From Nipponacmea schrenckii (lineage: Eukaryota; Mollusca; Gastropoda; Lottiidae): DNA of 64,000 bases. The notes under the pieces are model-generated. The model worked only from the letters and a program-made list of their open reading frames with translations. It had not been told where the DNA came from and made no database searches. Position numbers and translations under genes: made by a program. The stretch spans positions 16,665,106-16,729,105 of the forward strand of contig JAUJPP010000005.1 in NCBI GenBank assembly GCA_030562195.1, written 5' to 3'. Positions 9,159 to 18,380 of the stretch are shown piece after piece (the stretch's first letter is position 1; each line of letters begins with the position of its first letter).

Positions 9159-10342
9159 TTTAGAATGTCATCGAACCTTTTTCAGTGAAGAATGTTATAA
9201 AGCCCACAAAACTGGAGTCACCTCCAACGCCATCATCACCTGTAACAAATGGAAAAAATGCACCAAATGTGGTAAGGAATGGGACACAAGAAAACGAGGC
9301 AGACTATTAGAAGAACATATTTGTGGAGAATATCAGTGTAAGGTATGTCGGAAATTGCACGGTAAAGGGGATAAATGGTGTTATATACAGACCATAGACA
9401 TCGACAAAACCAACGTGGAAAAAAAACAAACCAAAGATGTTTGTCTTTTACGATTTCGAGTGCCACCAAAATACCGGGGAACACATACCTAATTTATGTG
9501 TGTTGCAATTTTGCTGCCATTTCTGTATCGGTGAATCCACTCCATGTCAACATTGCGATTCAACTTGGAACCACCAAAAGGAAATCATCTTCTCAGGACC
9601 CAACACTTTGGATGAAGTTGCCAAGTTTTTTGTTCACTTATCCGCCAAGAAAGTTTCACCTGGAGGTTGTGTCACTACCAAAAGTCAAAACATCGTTGCT
9701 GTGGCACATAATTTCCGAGGATACGATGGTATGATCATCTTACAAGCCTTACACAAACATGCCATGGATGCACCCAAAGTCATATTGAATGGTGGAAAAG
9801 TCATGACCATTCAACTGGTTTAGAATGTCATCGAACCTTTTTCAGTGAAGAATGTTATAAAGCCCACAAAACTGGAGTCACCTCCAACGCCATCATCACC
9901 TGTAACAAATGGAAAAAATGCACCAAATGTGGTAAGGAATGGGACACAAGAAAACGAGGCAGACTATTAGAAGAACATATTTGTGGAGAATATCAGTGTA
10001 AGGTATGTCGGAAATTGCACGGTAAAGGGGATAAATGGTGTTATATACAGACCATAGACATCGACAAAACCAACGTGGAAAAAAAACAAACCAAAGATGT
10101 GACGAGGTTTGTCTTTTACGATTTCGAGTGCCACCAAAATACCGGGGAACACATACCTAATTTATGTGTGTTGCAATTTTGCTGCCATTTCTGTATCGGT
10201 GAATCCACTCCATGTCAACATTGCGATTCGTTGCTGTGGCACATAATTTCCGAGGATACGATGGTATGATCATCTTACAAGGCTTACACAAACATGCCAT
10301 GGATGCACCATATCAGTCATATTGAATGGTGGAAAAGTCATG
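9159..10342 (+). repeat. 660-bp-offset tandem duplication inside left-arm polB
   Basis: The sequence from TTTAGAATGTCATCG at 9159 restarts at 9819, offset 660 bp. The second copy lacks about 139 bp between GCGATTC and GTTGCTGTGG and has small differences such as ATATCAGT near 10312. The right arm has a single copy, so the event is specific to the left arm. Confidence 0.85.
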
Positions 10343-11028
10343 ACCATTCAACTGGTATGTGTGAAATTTGTGGACTCCTTAAACTTTTTAGCTATGCCAC
10401 TTAGAGATTCACCCAAGACATTCGGGTTAACTGAACTTAAAAAAGGCTACTTTCCCCATTTTTTCAACAGACCCGAGAACGCACAATATGTTGGAGATTA
10501 CCCACCAGTTACCGATTATGATCCAGACGGAATGAGTGTTGGAGAAAGAGACAAGTTTTATACCTGGTACAAAGAACAACAAACCAAGACATTTCATTTC
10601 CAGCATGAACTGGTGACCTACTGTCAGAGTGATGTCGATATTTTGAGGAAGTGTTGTGGAGCTTTCAGAACCATCTTCATGTCAGAAACCGGAATAGATC
10701 CATTTTTAGATAGTTTGACGCGGGCCCTAGTGCATGTAATAAAGTTTTCCGAGTACATTACATGAAACCTGACACCATAGTCATCATACCCAGAGCATTG
10801 ATGGAAGCCCCAACAGAAGAAGATTGGAAAAAGTTTCAACCGAGACAACAAAGCAATAAGGCTTTACGCTGGTTAGAATGGAAACAGCATGAAAAAACCA
10901 TCGAGGCTCTCAGCCAGAAGCAACCGACACCCAATATCAGACATGCTAGAAACGGTGGAGAAGTGAGGGTGGGCCCATTCAGCTTAGATGGATATGATCT
11001 CAACGATAAGACTGCATATGAATTCCAT

Positions 11029-11158
11029 GTAAGTTTGGTTATTTGTTTTGATACTTATTATTTCTAATACAAAACAAATATTTCTAATACAACAATTATT
11101 TTTGTTTTATTTTGAATTATTGCATGTTTTAATTATTTTGAACAATTATATTTTTCAG
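11029..11158 (+). other. Spliceosomal intron in polB
   Basis: GTAAGT at 11029 and TTTTTCAG ending at 11158 flank a 130-bp AT-rich stretch with stops. Removing it joins TAYEFH to GCCYHGC, the conserved F-GC-x-HGC segment of such polymerases. The inverted copy 14068-14197 is base-for-base identical as read. Confidence 0.8.
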
Positions 11159-12769
11159 GGATGTTGTTATCACGGTTGTGCTACATGTTACCCAGGACCC
11201 ATTGAAGATTTGAAACATTGTCATCACTGTGATCCTTCAAGAACCATGAGAGGCTTACATCACCACACCATGGACCGATTGGAGAAATTGAAAACCTATG
11301 GGTTGGATAAAATAGAAGTCATGTGGGAATGTGAGTTTGATCGACAACGACAACAAAATATGGAAATGGATGAATTCATCACTGGTTTGGAATTGAGAGG
11401 ATGGCCGTGCCCTGGTCTATTAATGCCCAGAGACGCATTCTTTGGTGGACGGACAAATGCCATACAACTGATGGCGGAATCCCAACAAGAAGGCGAAGAA
11501 CTCCACTACGTCGATGTAGTATCACTTTATCCCTACGTCTGTAAATATGGTACCTTTCCCATCCAAGAACCTGATATCATCACACAGTCTGAACTCAGTC
11601 GCTATCACGAATATGACGGATTGATTCAATGTCAAGTTTTTCTGCCCAAAAAACTCTACCTTCCAGTCTTACCATTCAGAAATGGAAAACTAACTTTTCC
11701 CCTTTGCCGGACGTGTGTACAAGATCACATGAAACAAGACGATGTTGCCGTGTATCAAGAATGTCATCACAGTGAAAAGAAAGAGCTTGGGTCGGCACGT
11801 TTGTGACTTTAGAATTGAAGAAAGCAGTGGAGATGTGGCACTGGAATCAATGGAGCCAGTACGATACCGAAACCAAGACTGGTGGATTATTCACTGATTA
11901 TATCAACCGTTACTTGAAAATGAAGATGGAGAGCAGTGGATATCCAGACAACTGCCACACAGATGAAGCAAAACAACATTTCATCAAAGAAGTTTACAGA
12001 AAAGAAGGAATAATGTTGGATCCTGACCAAATTAAACCGAATAAAGGCAAACGTGCGTTTAGTAAAGCTATTTTGAACACATTATGGGGGAAGTTTGGAC
12101 AAAGAGATAATTTTAGTCAGACTGAATACATCACAGATCCTTCAGAATATTTTCAATTGATGAATGACACCACCGAAACTGTGAAAGATGTTCAAATCGT
12201 CAACGACAACATGGTCATGATTTAAAAGTTGAAGAAAGAACAACACGTTCAACCATGCGCTATAACCAATGTGGTGATTGCTGCCTTTGTAACAGCCCAA
12301 GCCCGTTTAAAACTGTACAGTGTCATAGAACCCTTGGAAAACCGAGTGTGTTACTTTGACACCGACAGCATCATCTACAGACATCTACCAAAGCAATGGA
12401 ATCCAACAGAAGGTTCATCGTTAAGAGAATGGAAAAACGAACTACCGGAAAATGTACACATCACACAATTTGTCGCCGGAGGACCTAAAAATTACGCTTA
12501 CCAACTGAGCAATGGGGAAAGAGTCTGTAAGGTGAGAGGATTTACATTGAACTACAGAAGAATGCAACAACTTAATTTTGAAACGGTGAAAAACATGGTA
12601 CGTCATTTGGAAGAAAATGCTGGTGTACCTATAGATAACCCACATAAGATCGTCCGATCACGAGACAGGACATTATGGACTCGTCCGGAACAAAAACTGT
12701 ATAAGGCTGTTTACACCAAACAAATGGTTCATTTCAACTCAAGAGGAGAACCTGACAACACCTTACCCT

Positions 12770-13452
12770 ATGGATATACCGAAATCTAAAATTAGACAGA
12801 GGTGGTTGAAATTTAGAGTTGTCCATGACTTTTTACCCAGAATTCAAGAATATCAACAAACGAATTGTATCGGTTGTGAAACGGATCATCCCAGTCAAAA
12901 ATATCACAGTTGTCTGGGCATTGGAATTTCATCTAGTGGGCGGAGCCACCCAGTCGACGATTATTTGTTTTTGGTCCTAGAGGAAAAACCCAAGGACGAA
13001 GATATAGACGTTGTATTGGGAAGTTTGATTGAAGACCCAAGAGGTCACGTGCGATTGTGGGAGAAGGAAGACGATTGGTCCATCGACGTGGACAGGGAAC
13101 TGAGAAAATATTGGAAAGAAGTACCCGGATTACGAATGATATTACCTTCATGGAGACAAGAGACAGAGAATTGTTAAGAGACGTGTTATCAGCTAGCCGA
13201 CAAACAGAGACGGTTTGGAACGTCATGAAGAACAAATATCCCTTTTTGGCGCCAATGGTGTGGTACGATAAAAACAGTGCGGTGTACCATTGCATTTACT
13301 ACCTGGTACAAAGAAACAATCCCGAAACCATACAGAAAGCCTTGGACGAATATTTTTCAACGAGAGATTTGAGAGGGTTGCACATTTCCTTTACCGCCAT
13401 GGTGGAGCAAACCAAAACCATAAAGTCCGGAAGCTTGTGTGTCATTATTTAG
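12770..13452 (+). pseudogene. Gene downstream of polB with C-x2-C/H-x-C motif, frameshifted
   Basis: The ATG at 12770 overlaps the polB stop, so the two genes are tightly packed. The first frame carries NCIGCETDHPSQKYHSCLG (a likely zinc site). It is open to 13177, and the second frame, with ETVWNVMKNKYPFLAPMVWY, runs to TAG at 13450-13452. The frame change lies between about 13140 and 13177. A similar C-x2-C-x2-DHPSQ-x2-H-x-CL motif is, from memory, seen in proteins encoded next to polymerase genes of Maverick-type elements; this is not verified. It is present only in the left arm. Confidence 0.6.
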
Positions 13453-13484
13453 TGTATATATTGTATATAAAATGTTATAAACTG

Positions 13485-13683
13485 TTTGAAACCAATGAAA
13501 ATATCAGCAACAAACCACGTGACTTGTCTTGACCAATGAAGACATGAGCCATCTACGTGATCTGTTTCAACCAATGAAAACATCAACCAACCACGTGATC
13601 ATACCATGTGACCTGACAGAGGGTATACTTGCCGAATCACAGCTTCTTTTCATCACTCTCATCACAACACTTGGAGGAGTTCG
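13485..13683 (+). promoter_or_regulatory. Triple CCAAT/CACGTG promoter array ending at the inversion breakpoint
   Basis: Three units of ACCAATGAA followed 16-19 bp later by CACGTGA or TACGTGA (CCAAT at 13492, 13533, 13571; E-boxes at about 13516, 13555, 13592), then CATGTGA, then GGTATACTT and TCATCACTCTCATC. Unit spacing is about 40 bp. The parts match the other promoters of this element. The gene it should drive is absent because the inverted right arm starts at 13684. Confidence 0.6.
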
Positions 13684-16491
13684 ACAGACGTAGGGATAAA
13701 GTGATACTACATCGACGTAGTGGAGTTCTTCGCCTTCTTGTTGGGATTCCGCCATCAGTTTTATGGCATTTGTCCGTCCACCAAAGAATGCGTCTCTGGG
13801 CATTAATGGATCAGGGCACGGCCATCCTCTCAATTCCAAACCAGTGATGAATTCATCCATTTCCATATTTTGTTGTCGTTGTCGATCAAACTCACATTCC
13901 CACATGACTTCTATTTTATCCAACCCATAGGTTTTCAATTTCTCCAATCGGTCCATGGTGTGGTGATGTAAGTCTCTCATGGTTCTTGAAGGATCACAGT
14001 GATGACGATGTTTCAAATCTTCAATGGGTCCTGGGTAACATGTAGCACAACCGTGATAACAACATCCCTGAAAAATATAATTGTTCAAAATAATTAAAAC
14101 ATGCAATAATTCAAAATAAAACAAAAATAATTGTTGTATTAGAAATATTTGTTTTGTATTAGAAATAATAAGTATCAAAACAAATAACCAAACTTACATG
14201 GAATTCATATGCAGTCTTATCGTTGAGATCATATCCATCTAAGCTGAATGGGCCCACCCTCACTTCTCCACCGTTTCTAGCATGTCTGATACTGGGTGTC
14301 GGTTGCTTCTGGCTGAGAGCCTCGATGGTTTTTTCATGCTGTTTCCATTCTAACCAGCGTAAAGCCTTGTTGCTTTGTTGTCTCGGTTGAAACTTTTTCC
14401 AATCTTCTTCTGTTGGGGCTTCCATCAATGCTCTGGGTATGATGACTATGGTGTCAGGTTTCATGTAATGTACTCGGAAAACTTTATTACATGCACTGGC
14501 CAGCGTCAAACTATCTAAAAATGGATCTATTCCGGTTTCTGACATGAAGATGGTTCTGAAAGCTCCACAACACTTCCTCAAAATATCGACATCACTCTGA
14601 CAGTAGGTCACCAGTTCATGCTGGAAATGAAATGTCTTGGTTTGTTGTTCTTTGTACCAGGTATAAAACTTGTCTCTTTCTCCAACACTCATTCCGTCTG
14701 GATCATAATCGGTAACTGGTGGGTAATCTCCAACATATTGTGCGTTCTCGGGTCTGTTGAAAAAATGGGGAAAGTAGCCTTTTTTAAGTTCAGTTAACCC
14801 GAATGTCTTGGGTGAATCTCTAAGTTGCATAGCTAAAAAGTTTAAGGAGTCCACAAATTTCACACATACCAGTTGAATGGTCATGACTTTTCCACCATTC
14901 AATATGACTTTGGGTGCATCCATGGCATGTTTGTGTAAGCCTTGTAAGATGATCATACCATCGTATCCTCGGAAATTATGTGCCACAGCAACGATGTTTT
15001 GACTTTTGGTAGTGACACAACCTCCAGGTGAAACTTTCTTGGCGGATAAGTGAACAAAAAACTTGGCAACTTCATCCAAAGTGTTGGGTCCTGAGAAGAT
15101 GATTTCCTTTTGGTGGTTCCAAGTTGAATCGCAATGTTGACATGGAGTGGATTCACCGATACAGAAATGGCAGCAAAATTGCAACACACATAAATTAGGT
15201 ATGTGTTCCCCGGTATTTTGGTGGCACTCGAAATCGTAAAAGACAAACCTCGTCACATCTCTGGTTTGTTTTTTTTCCACGTTGGTTTTGTCGATGTCTA
15301 TGGTCTGTATTATATAACACCATTTATCACCCTTACCGTGCCATTTCCGACTTACCTTACACTGATATTCTCCACAAATATGTTCTTCTAATAGTCTGCC
15401 TCGTTTTCTTGTGTCCCATTCCTTACCACATTTGGTTCATTTTTTCCATTTGTTACAGGTGATGATGGCGTTGGGGGTGACTCCAGTTTCGTGGGCTTTA
15501 TAACATTCTTCACTGAAAAAGGTTCGATGACATTCTAAACAGGATCGAGGTGTATCAATGGAACAATCTTTTCCTTGGCGTCGACAAGCACTGCACATAC
15601 TTGTACATGGATGCGTCTCGATATTATCGTAGCCTTTTCCACACAAGTCGCAATAATAATTCCTCTCTAAAAAGGCAGGCATAGATGTAATGACGTCATA
15701 ATGATGGTCGTGATGGTAAAGATGAAGTTTTTTGGGCGTACCGGAAACTTTGCCTTTGTATAATAATTTTCCAAATAGAAGCCTAGAATACACAAACAGC
15801 TGGTAGCCTTGTTGTCCGAGTGTTTTTTGGTACAGGTCCCAGGTTTCCTGCCCAATACAAGCTTCAGGACGTGCCCCAACTTGTTGAATGAATCTTTCGA
15901 CACATTTTGTCTGCCAACTGTAAGGGCCTGAATGTGCTGTTGTGTCTCCCATTCCGGTGTGTCGTTTTTGTTGGCATAGTGTTTGGCGATCACAATAGCA
16001 CGTCGGAAGCACAAATTATCTCTGTTCTTGACCACTACAATCGCTTTCTTTCTCTTCAAATAATCTTCCAACGATAATGATTCCCGTTTAAGTTGATATC
16101 TTCCTTGGCCATCTCCTTTTGGAACACTCACATGACACACATGAAGAGACATACGTTCATCTAATCTAAATTGTTCGTTAGATTGTAAAATTCTAGCCAC
16201 AGGGTTCAAAATATCTTGGGCTCTTATTCTTGACCATTTGTTAAATGGAATCCAAGCTGGTGATTTCAGTCCCGGGTGTGATACGCTAAATCTGGCCTGA
16301 TCGTCTGGGTCGCAATTCAAATAGTTTCCAATGTCTCGGATAATTTGGTTAAACGTATTATCCAACTGTTGAGGAACGTCTGCTGGTAAAACATGATTCC
16401 AACTTTGAGTAAAATCGACGTTCAGATACACCGAATTGGTATGAAATCTTCTGCTGTATTTTCTATCGCCTAGTCGTAGTTGATATGCCAT
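13684..16491 (-). pseudogene. polB: polB right-arm copy, truncated after motif A
   Basis: Starts at 16491 (MAYQLRLGD) with the same domain order as the left copy: N-terminal region, zinc region, exonuclease with all three motifs (FYDFECHQ, AHNFRGYDG, YCQSDVDILRKCC), the intron at 14068-14197, then the segment ending in VDVVSLYPYV. It stops at the inversion junction, so motifs B and C are missing. Lesions differ from those of the left arm: a 13-bp deletion near 15950 and a nonsense change (Cys codon to TGA) at about 15436-15438 in the zinc region. The exonuclease frame 15280-14198 is open. Confidence 0.85.
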
Positions 16492-16668
16492 ATTCGCAGG
16501 TTGCTCTGAATTTGGAGATCAAAATCGGTCATTAAATAGTTGCATAGATCACGTGGTCGAATCGCCATGGAGTCTGATTGGTTGTCAAGTCATTGTTAGA
16601 AATGACGTCATCTGGGCCTATTTAACTGCGCGCTTAGCCATTCTTGTCATCATTTCCACAATTTCACC
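16492..16668. promoter_or_regulatory. Divergent promoter between the small gene and polB (right arm, empty LINE site)
   Basis: It keeps the uninterrupted distance between the promoter parts (CACGTG, inverted CCAAT, TGACGTCA, TATTTAA) and the polB ATG. The single copy of the LINE target lies at about 16509-16530. Confidence 0.55.
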
Positions 16669-16968
16669 ATGGGCAATTGTAGAAGTAAAGCTGTTGTTGC
16701 GGAACAAGAGAGATGGGAGGAAATTTTGCGAGGAACCTTCGAGCGCCATCGAGAGGAGCGGTGGCTGTGGGCTCAAGAGAAAAGGTGTTTCGAGTTGGCT
16801 TTGAAGTATTTCATTGACAACGATAAACGCCTTGGATCTTGCAGTTCAAGAGCCTACCACGTCAGGCATAGCTTGACGGCCATTTTTAGGGCAACAAATC
16901 AAATTAAAAGAGAATTTTTTACATTCATTTCTTTATTCCAACACAAACAACAACAACACATTAATTAA
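16669..16968 (+). CDS. Small protein with N-myristoylation motif, right-arm copy
   Basis: Starts MGNCRSKAVV: Gly2 and Ser6 fit the N-myristoyltransferase rule, and Cys4 and the basic residues would favour membrane binding. The next 45 residues are a charged helix with Trp pairs (RWEEIL, ERWLWAQEK). A TGA-to-GGA change after DKRL relative to the left arm lets the frame run on to 99 codons, through the intergenic hairpin into the end of the opposing BIR gene, so the last 44 residues are probably not native. No family is recognised. A membrane-associated role is inferred from the motif alone. Confidence 0.6.
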   Translation: MGNCRSKAVVAEQERWEEILRGTFERHREERWLWAQEKRCFELALKYFIDNDKRLGSCSSRAYHVRHSLTAIFRATNQIKREFFTFISLFQHKQQQHIN

Positions 16969-16969
16969 T

Positions 16970-17459
16970 ATGTAAACATTTCAACAATAATTCCATCTTA
17001 TTCATTTTATCAATTTCCATTTCTTCTAAAAATTTTCCTTTCTCGTCTACTTTCATAATCCACAAGTAAATTCCCATGGAGTAGGGAAAATCAAAGGACG
17101 TGTTTTTTGGCTGCAGACCAACACGATTTGAAATCTGGATACACTTTGTGACTGGTTGCCATGGTACTGGTTTCGCCTCTCAATGTTCCTTTCCATTCAT
17201 ACTCATAACCTTTTCGATAGGCTTTTGGTTTGATCATTTTTAAATAGAGACAGTGTGGCGAATGACGTCGATGCTCCTCCCAGGGACAGTCGTCAGGTTG
17301 CCAGTCTTTAAGTTTCTGTCCACACACGAAGCATTCTACGGTATCTTTGAATTGAAGGTAATGAAAACCCGCTTCGGCTATAGAAGTTGGTGTAGGTTTA
17401 GATTTAGGCCAATCGACAAACGTGTCCAGACGATCTTCGAACCACAAGTATCGTTCCAT
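16970..17459 (-). pseudogene. BIR-domain (IAP-type) gene, right-arm copy
   Basis: The ATG at 17459 opens a frame that contains the whole BIR (DTFVDWPKSKP, AGFHYLQFKD, ECFVCGQKLKDW, HSPHC), without the N-terminal frameshift of the left copy. After AAKKH an extra base creates a stop at 17091, whereas homology to the left gene continues to about 16970. The two arms thus carry different single frameshifts. The BIR itself is complete here, so a 122-residue BIR-only product is possible. Confidence 0.85.
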
Positions 17460-17612
17460 GTCAAATGAAAATTTCTAGTGTAGGTGTATTATATATATAC
17501 ATAATATATATTCAAGTCAACTTTTATTATAACCAATCAAAAGCTTGGAAATAGTCACGTGATCTCCGGCCTTATAAAACAGCGTGCTTTGACTAGAAGA
17601 AATATATTCGCC
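17460..17612. promoter_or_regulatory. Divergent promoter between the BIR and Cys-rich genes (right arm)
   Basis: AACCAATCAAAAGC, then CACGTG 18 bp on, then TATAAAA after a further 11 bp, point at the Cys-rich gene ATG (17613). An AT stretch (TATATATATAC, inverted) faces the BIR gene. Confidence 0.6.
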
Positions 17613-17909
17613 ATGGACAAACCAGGTGTTAAGGAATGCGACATTTGTCATAAGGCTAGACCAATGGCCTATTACCACCATCCAGAGGATGACTGGTTTC
17701 GGTGTCTCTGGTGTATGGCTATAGTACGACCGACGTTTTGGCGCATTTCTAAACATCGGAGAGTATGTCCAAAGAAACCGAAAGAAGTTTGTACGTGTAG
17801 GCGGTCGTTTTTTGACAAATCAAAACAGCCCTTTTCAGGGCTACCTAATCAAATGAAAAGAGTTTTTCCCCCTTTCCCGAAAGGCATTTTCCCGGGGTTT
17901 TCCCATTGA
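17613..17909 (+). CDS. Small Cys-rich (putative zinc-binding) protein, right-arm copy
   Basis: The ATG after the TATAAAA promoter gives up to 98 codons. Cys pairs are KECDICHK, FRCLWCMA, RRVCPKK and EVCTCRR, with His residues between, so one or two zinc sites are likely. It points outwards to the element end, and the last ~25 residues run into the terminal repeat past the hairpin (17827-17842). They are proline-rich and may not be native. No family is recognised. Of the two copies this is the intact one. Confidence 0.6.
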   Translation: MDKPGVKECDICHKARPMAYYHHPEDDWFRCLWCMAIVRPTFWRISKHRRVCPKKPKEVCTCRRSFFDKSKQPFSGLPNQMKRVFPPFPKGIFPGFSH

Positions 17910-17958
17910 CGGATTTCCTTTGGTATTTCCCCACAGGGTTTCCCCGATTCTCCCTAAC

Positions 17959-18053
17959 AACGGAAGTGACGTCATATGGCGTCATCTCCTTAGCAACCAA
18001 CTATGACGTCATCCGTTGCCTAGCAACCAAAGTTCCTAGCCCTAGGCCCCTAC
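17959..18053. promoter_or_regulatory. Right terminal enhancer-like cluster
   Basis: Inverted copy of the left cluster: CGGAAGTGACGTCA (ETS plus CRE), a second CRE changed to GGCGTCAT, TGACGTCA at about 18003-18010, and the X-box now GTTGCCTAGCAAC (18014-18026). Confidence 0.5.
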
Positions 18054-18380
18054 CATTGTCGCAGACCAGACGTTAGACCGGCCTAATGCAGATTCACTTT
18101 ATGCTACAAATTCATCATGTTCACGGGACAAAACATCCCAATTATCTTGAGCAGCACAGATCATGCTGTATGTCTCCTCTGCCATTGCTTGCAAGGCAAA
18201 GTAATATATGACCACTGGCGGATTTAATTGGAATAACAAAAATAAGGAAACAGTAACCACCACTGTGGAGTACTAGTATTCTAGAGTGTTAACGAGCTTA
18301 CGTGTTTTCGAAAATAAGGGCAATAACTCAAATTTAATATTTTGCATTTTTTCTGATTTTCAATTGGGTTCATCCTTGTG
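18054..18380. other. Flank of the 13-kb element
   Basis: No gene seen. A weak match to a pearl-like head (TTGCAAGGCAAAGTAATATA) lies near 18190. Confidence 0.4.

Larger units (their letters stand above)
5070..11542 (+). repeat. Left arm of the inverted duplication
   Basis: This arm matches the reverse complement of 13684-18053. It is longer by a LINE insertion (6666-8188), a rearranged tandem duplication in polB (9159-10342) and a G-rich minisatellite near the end (about 5176-5265). The match stops at position 11542, inside polymerase motif A. Confidence 0.85.
8222..12789 (+). pseudogene. polB: Protein-primed family B DNA polymerase, left-arm copy (complete length but broken)
   Basis: The start MAYQLRLGD at 8222 follows the LINE. 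Parts in order: an N-terminal region with NLCFQRAIVIAKHYA, a Cys-rich zinc region (YYCDLCGKGYD to KVCRKLHGKGDK), the 3'-5' exonuclease (FYDFECHQ, AHNFRGYDG, YCQSDVDILRKCC), then polymerase motif A (VDVVSLYPYV), motif B (KAILNTLWGKFGQR) and motif C (YFDTDSIIY). These match Polinton/adintovirus enzymes. Lesions seen: a deletion near 8870 relative to the right arm, a small deletion near 9440, a rearranged duplication (9159-10342), a frame change near 10725, a frame change near 11780 and a TAA at 12223-12225. A 130-bp GT-AG intron lies at 11029-11158. It would replicate a linear genome with terminal protein, but this copy cannot. Confidence 0.9.
5070..18053. mobile_element. 13-kb inverted-duplication element with protein-primed DNA polymerase (Polinton/adintovirus-like)
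   Basis: Both ends read GTAGGGGCCTAGGGCTAGG inwards, and homology stops exactly at 5070 and 18053. The left arm (5070-11542) and right arm (13684-18053) are inverted copies with the same gene order. The 2,141-bp centre (11543-13683) is present once. Gene order inwards is Cys-rich gene, BIR gene, small myristoylation-motif gene, polB. The polymerase has the exonuclease and polymerase motifs of Polinton/Maverick and adintovirus enzymes. No integrase, capsid, ATPase or protease gene is visible, and no target-site duplication could be found in the immediate flanks. It may be an endogenised snap-back viral genome or a palindromic derivative of a Polinton-like element. Confidence 0.85.
13684..18053 (-). 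repeat. Right arm of the inverted duplication
   Basis: This is the inverted copy of the left arm. It begins abruptly at 13684 inside the polymerase A motif and lacks the polymerase C-terminus. It has no LINE, so it shows the empty target site. The 130-bp polymerase intron (14068-14197) reads identical to its left-arm partner, which suggests a young duplication or gene conversion. Confidence 0.85.

Noticed and set aside
13567..14178. Right-arm frame read through the intron as a separate gene
   Set aside because: It is the polymerase segment plus unspliced intron, ending in junction sequence; treated as part of the truncated polB copy.
5070..18053. Integrase, capsid, ATPase or protease genes expected in a complete Polinton or adintovirus
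   Set aside because: Looked for in all frames of the unit; no motif or frame of suitable length found.
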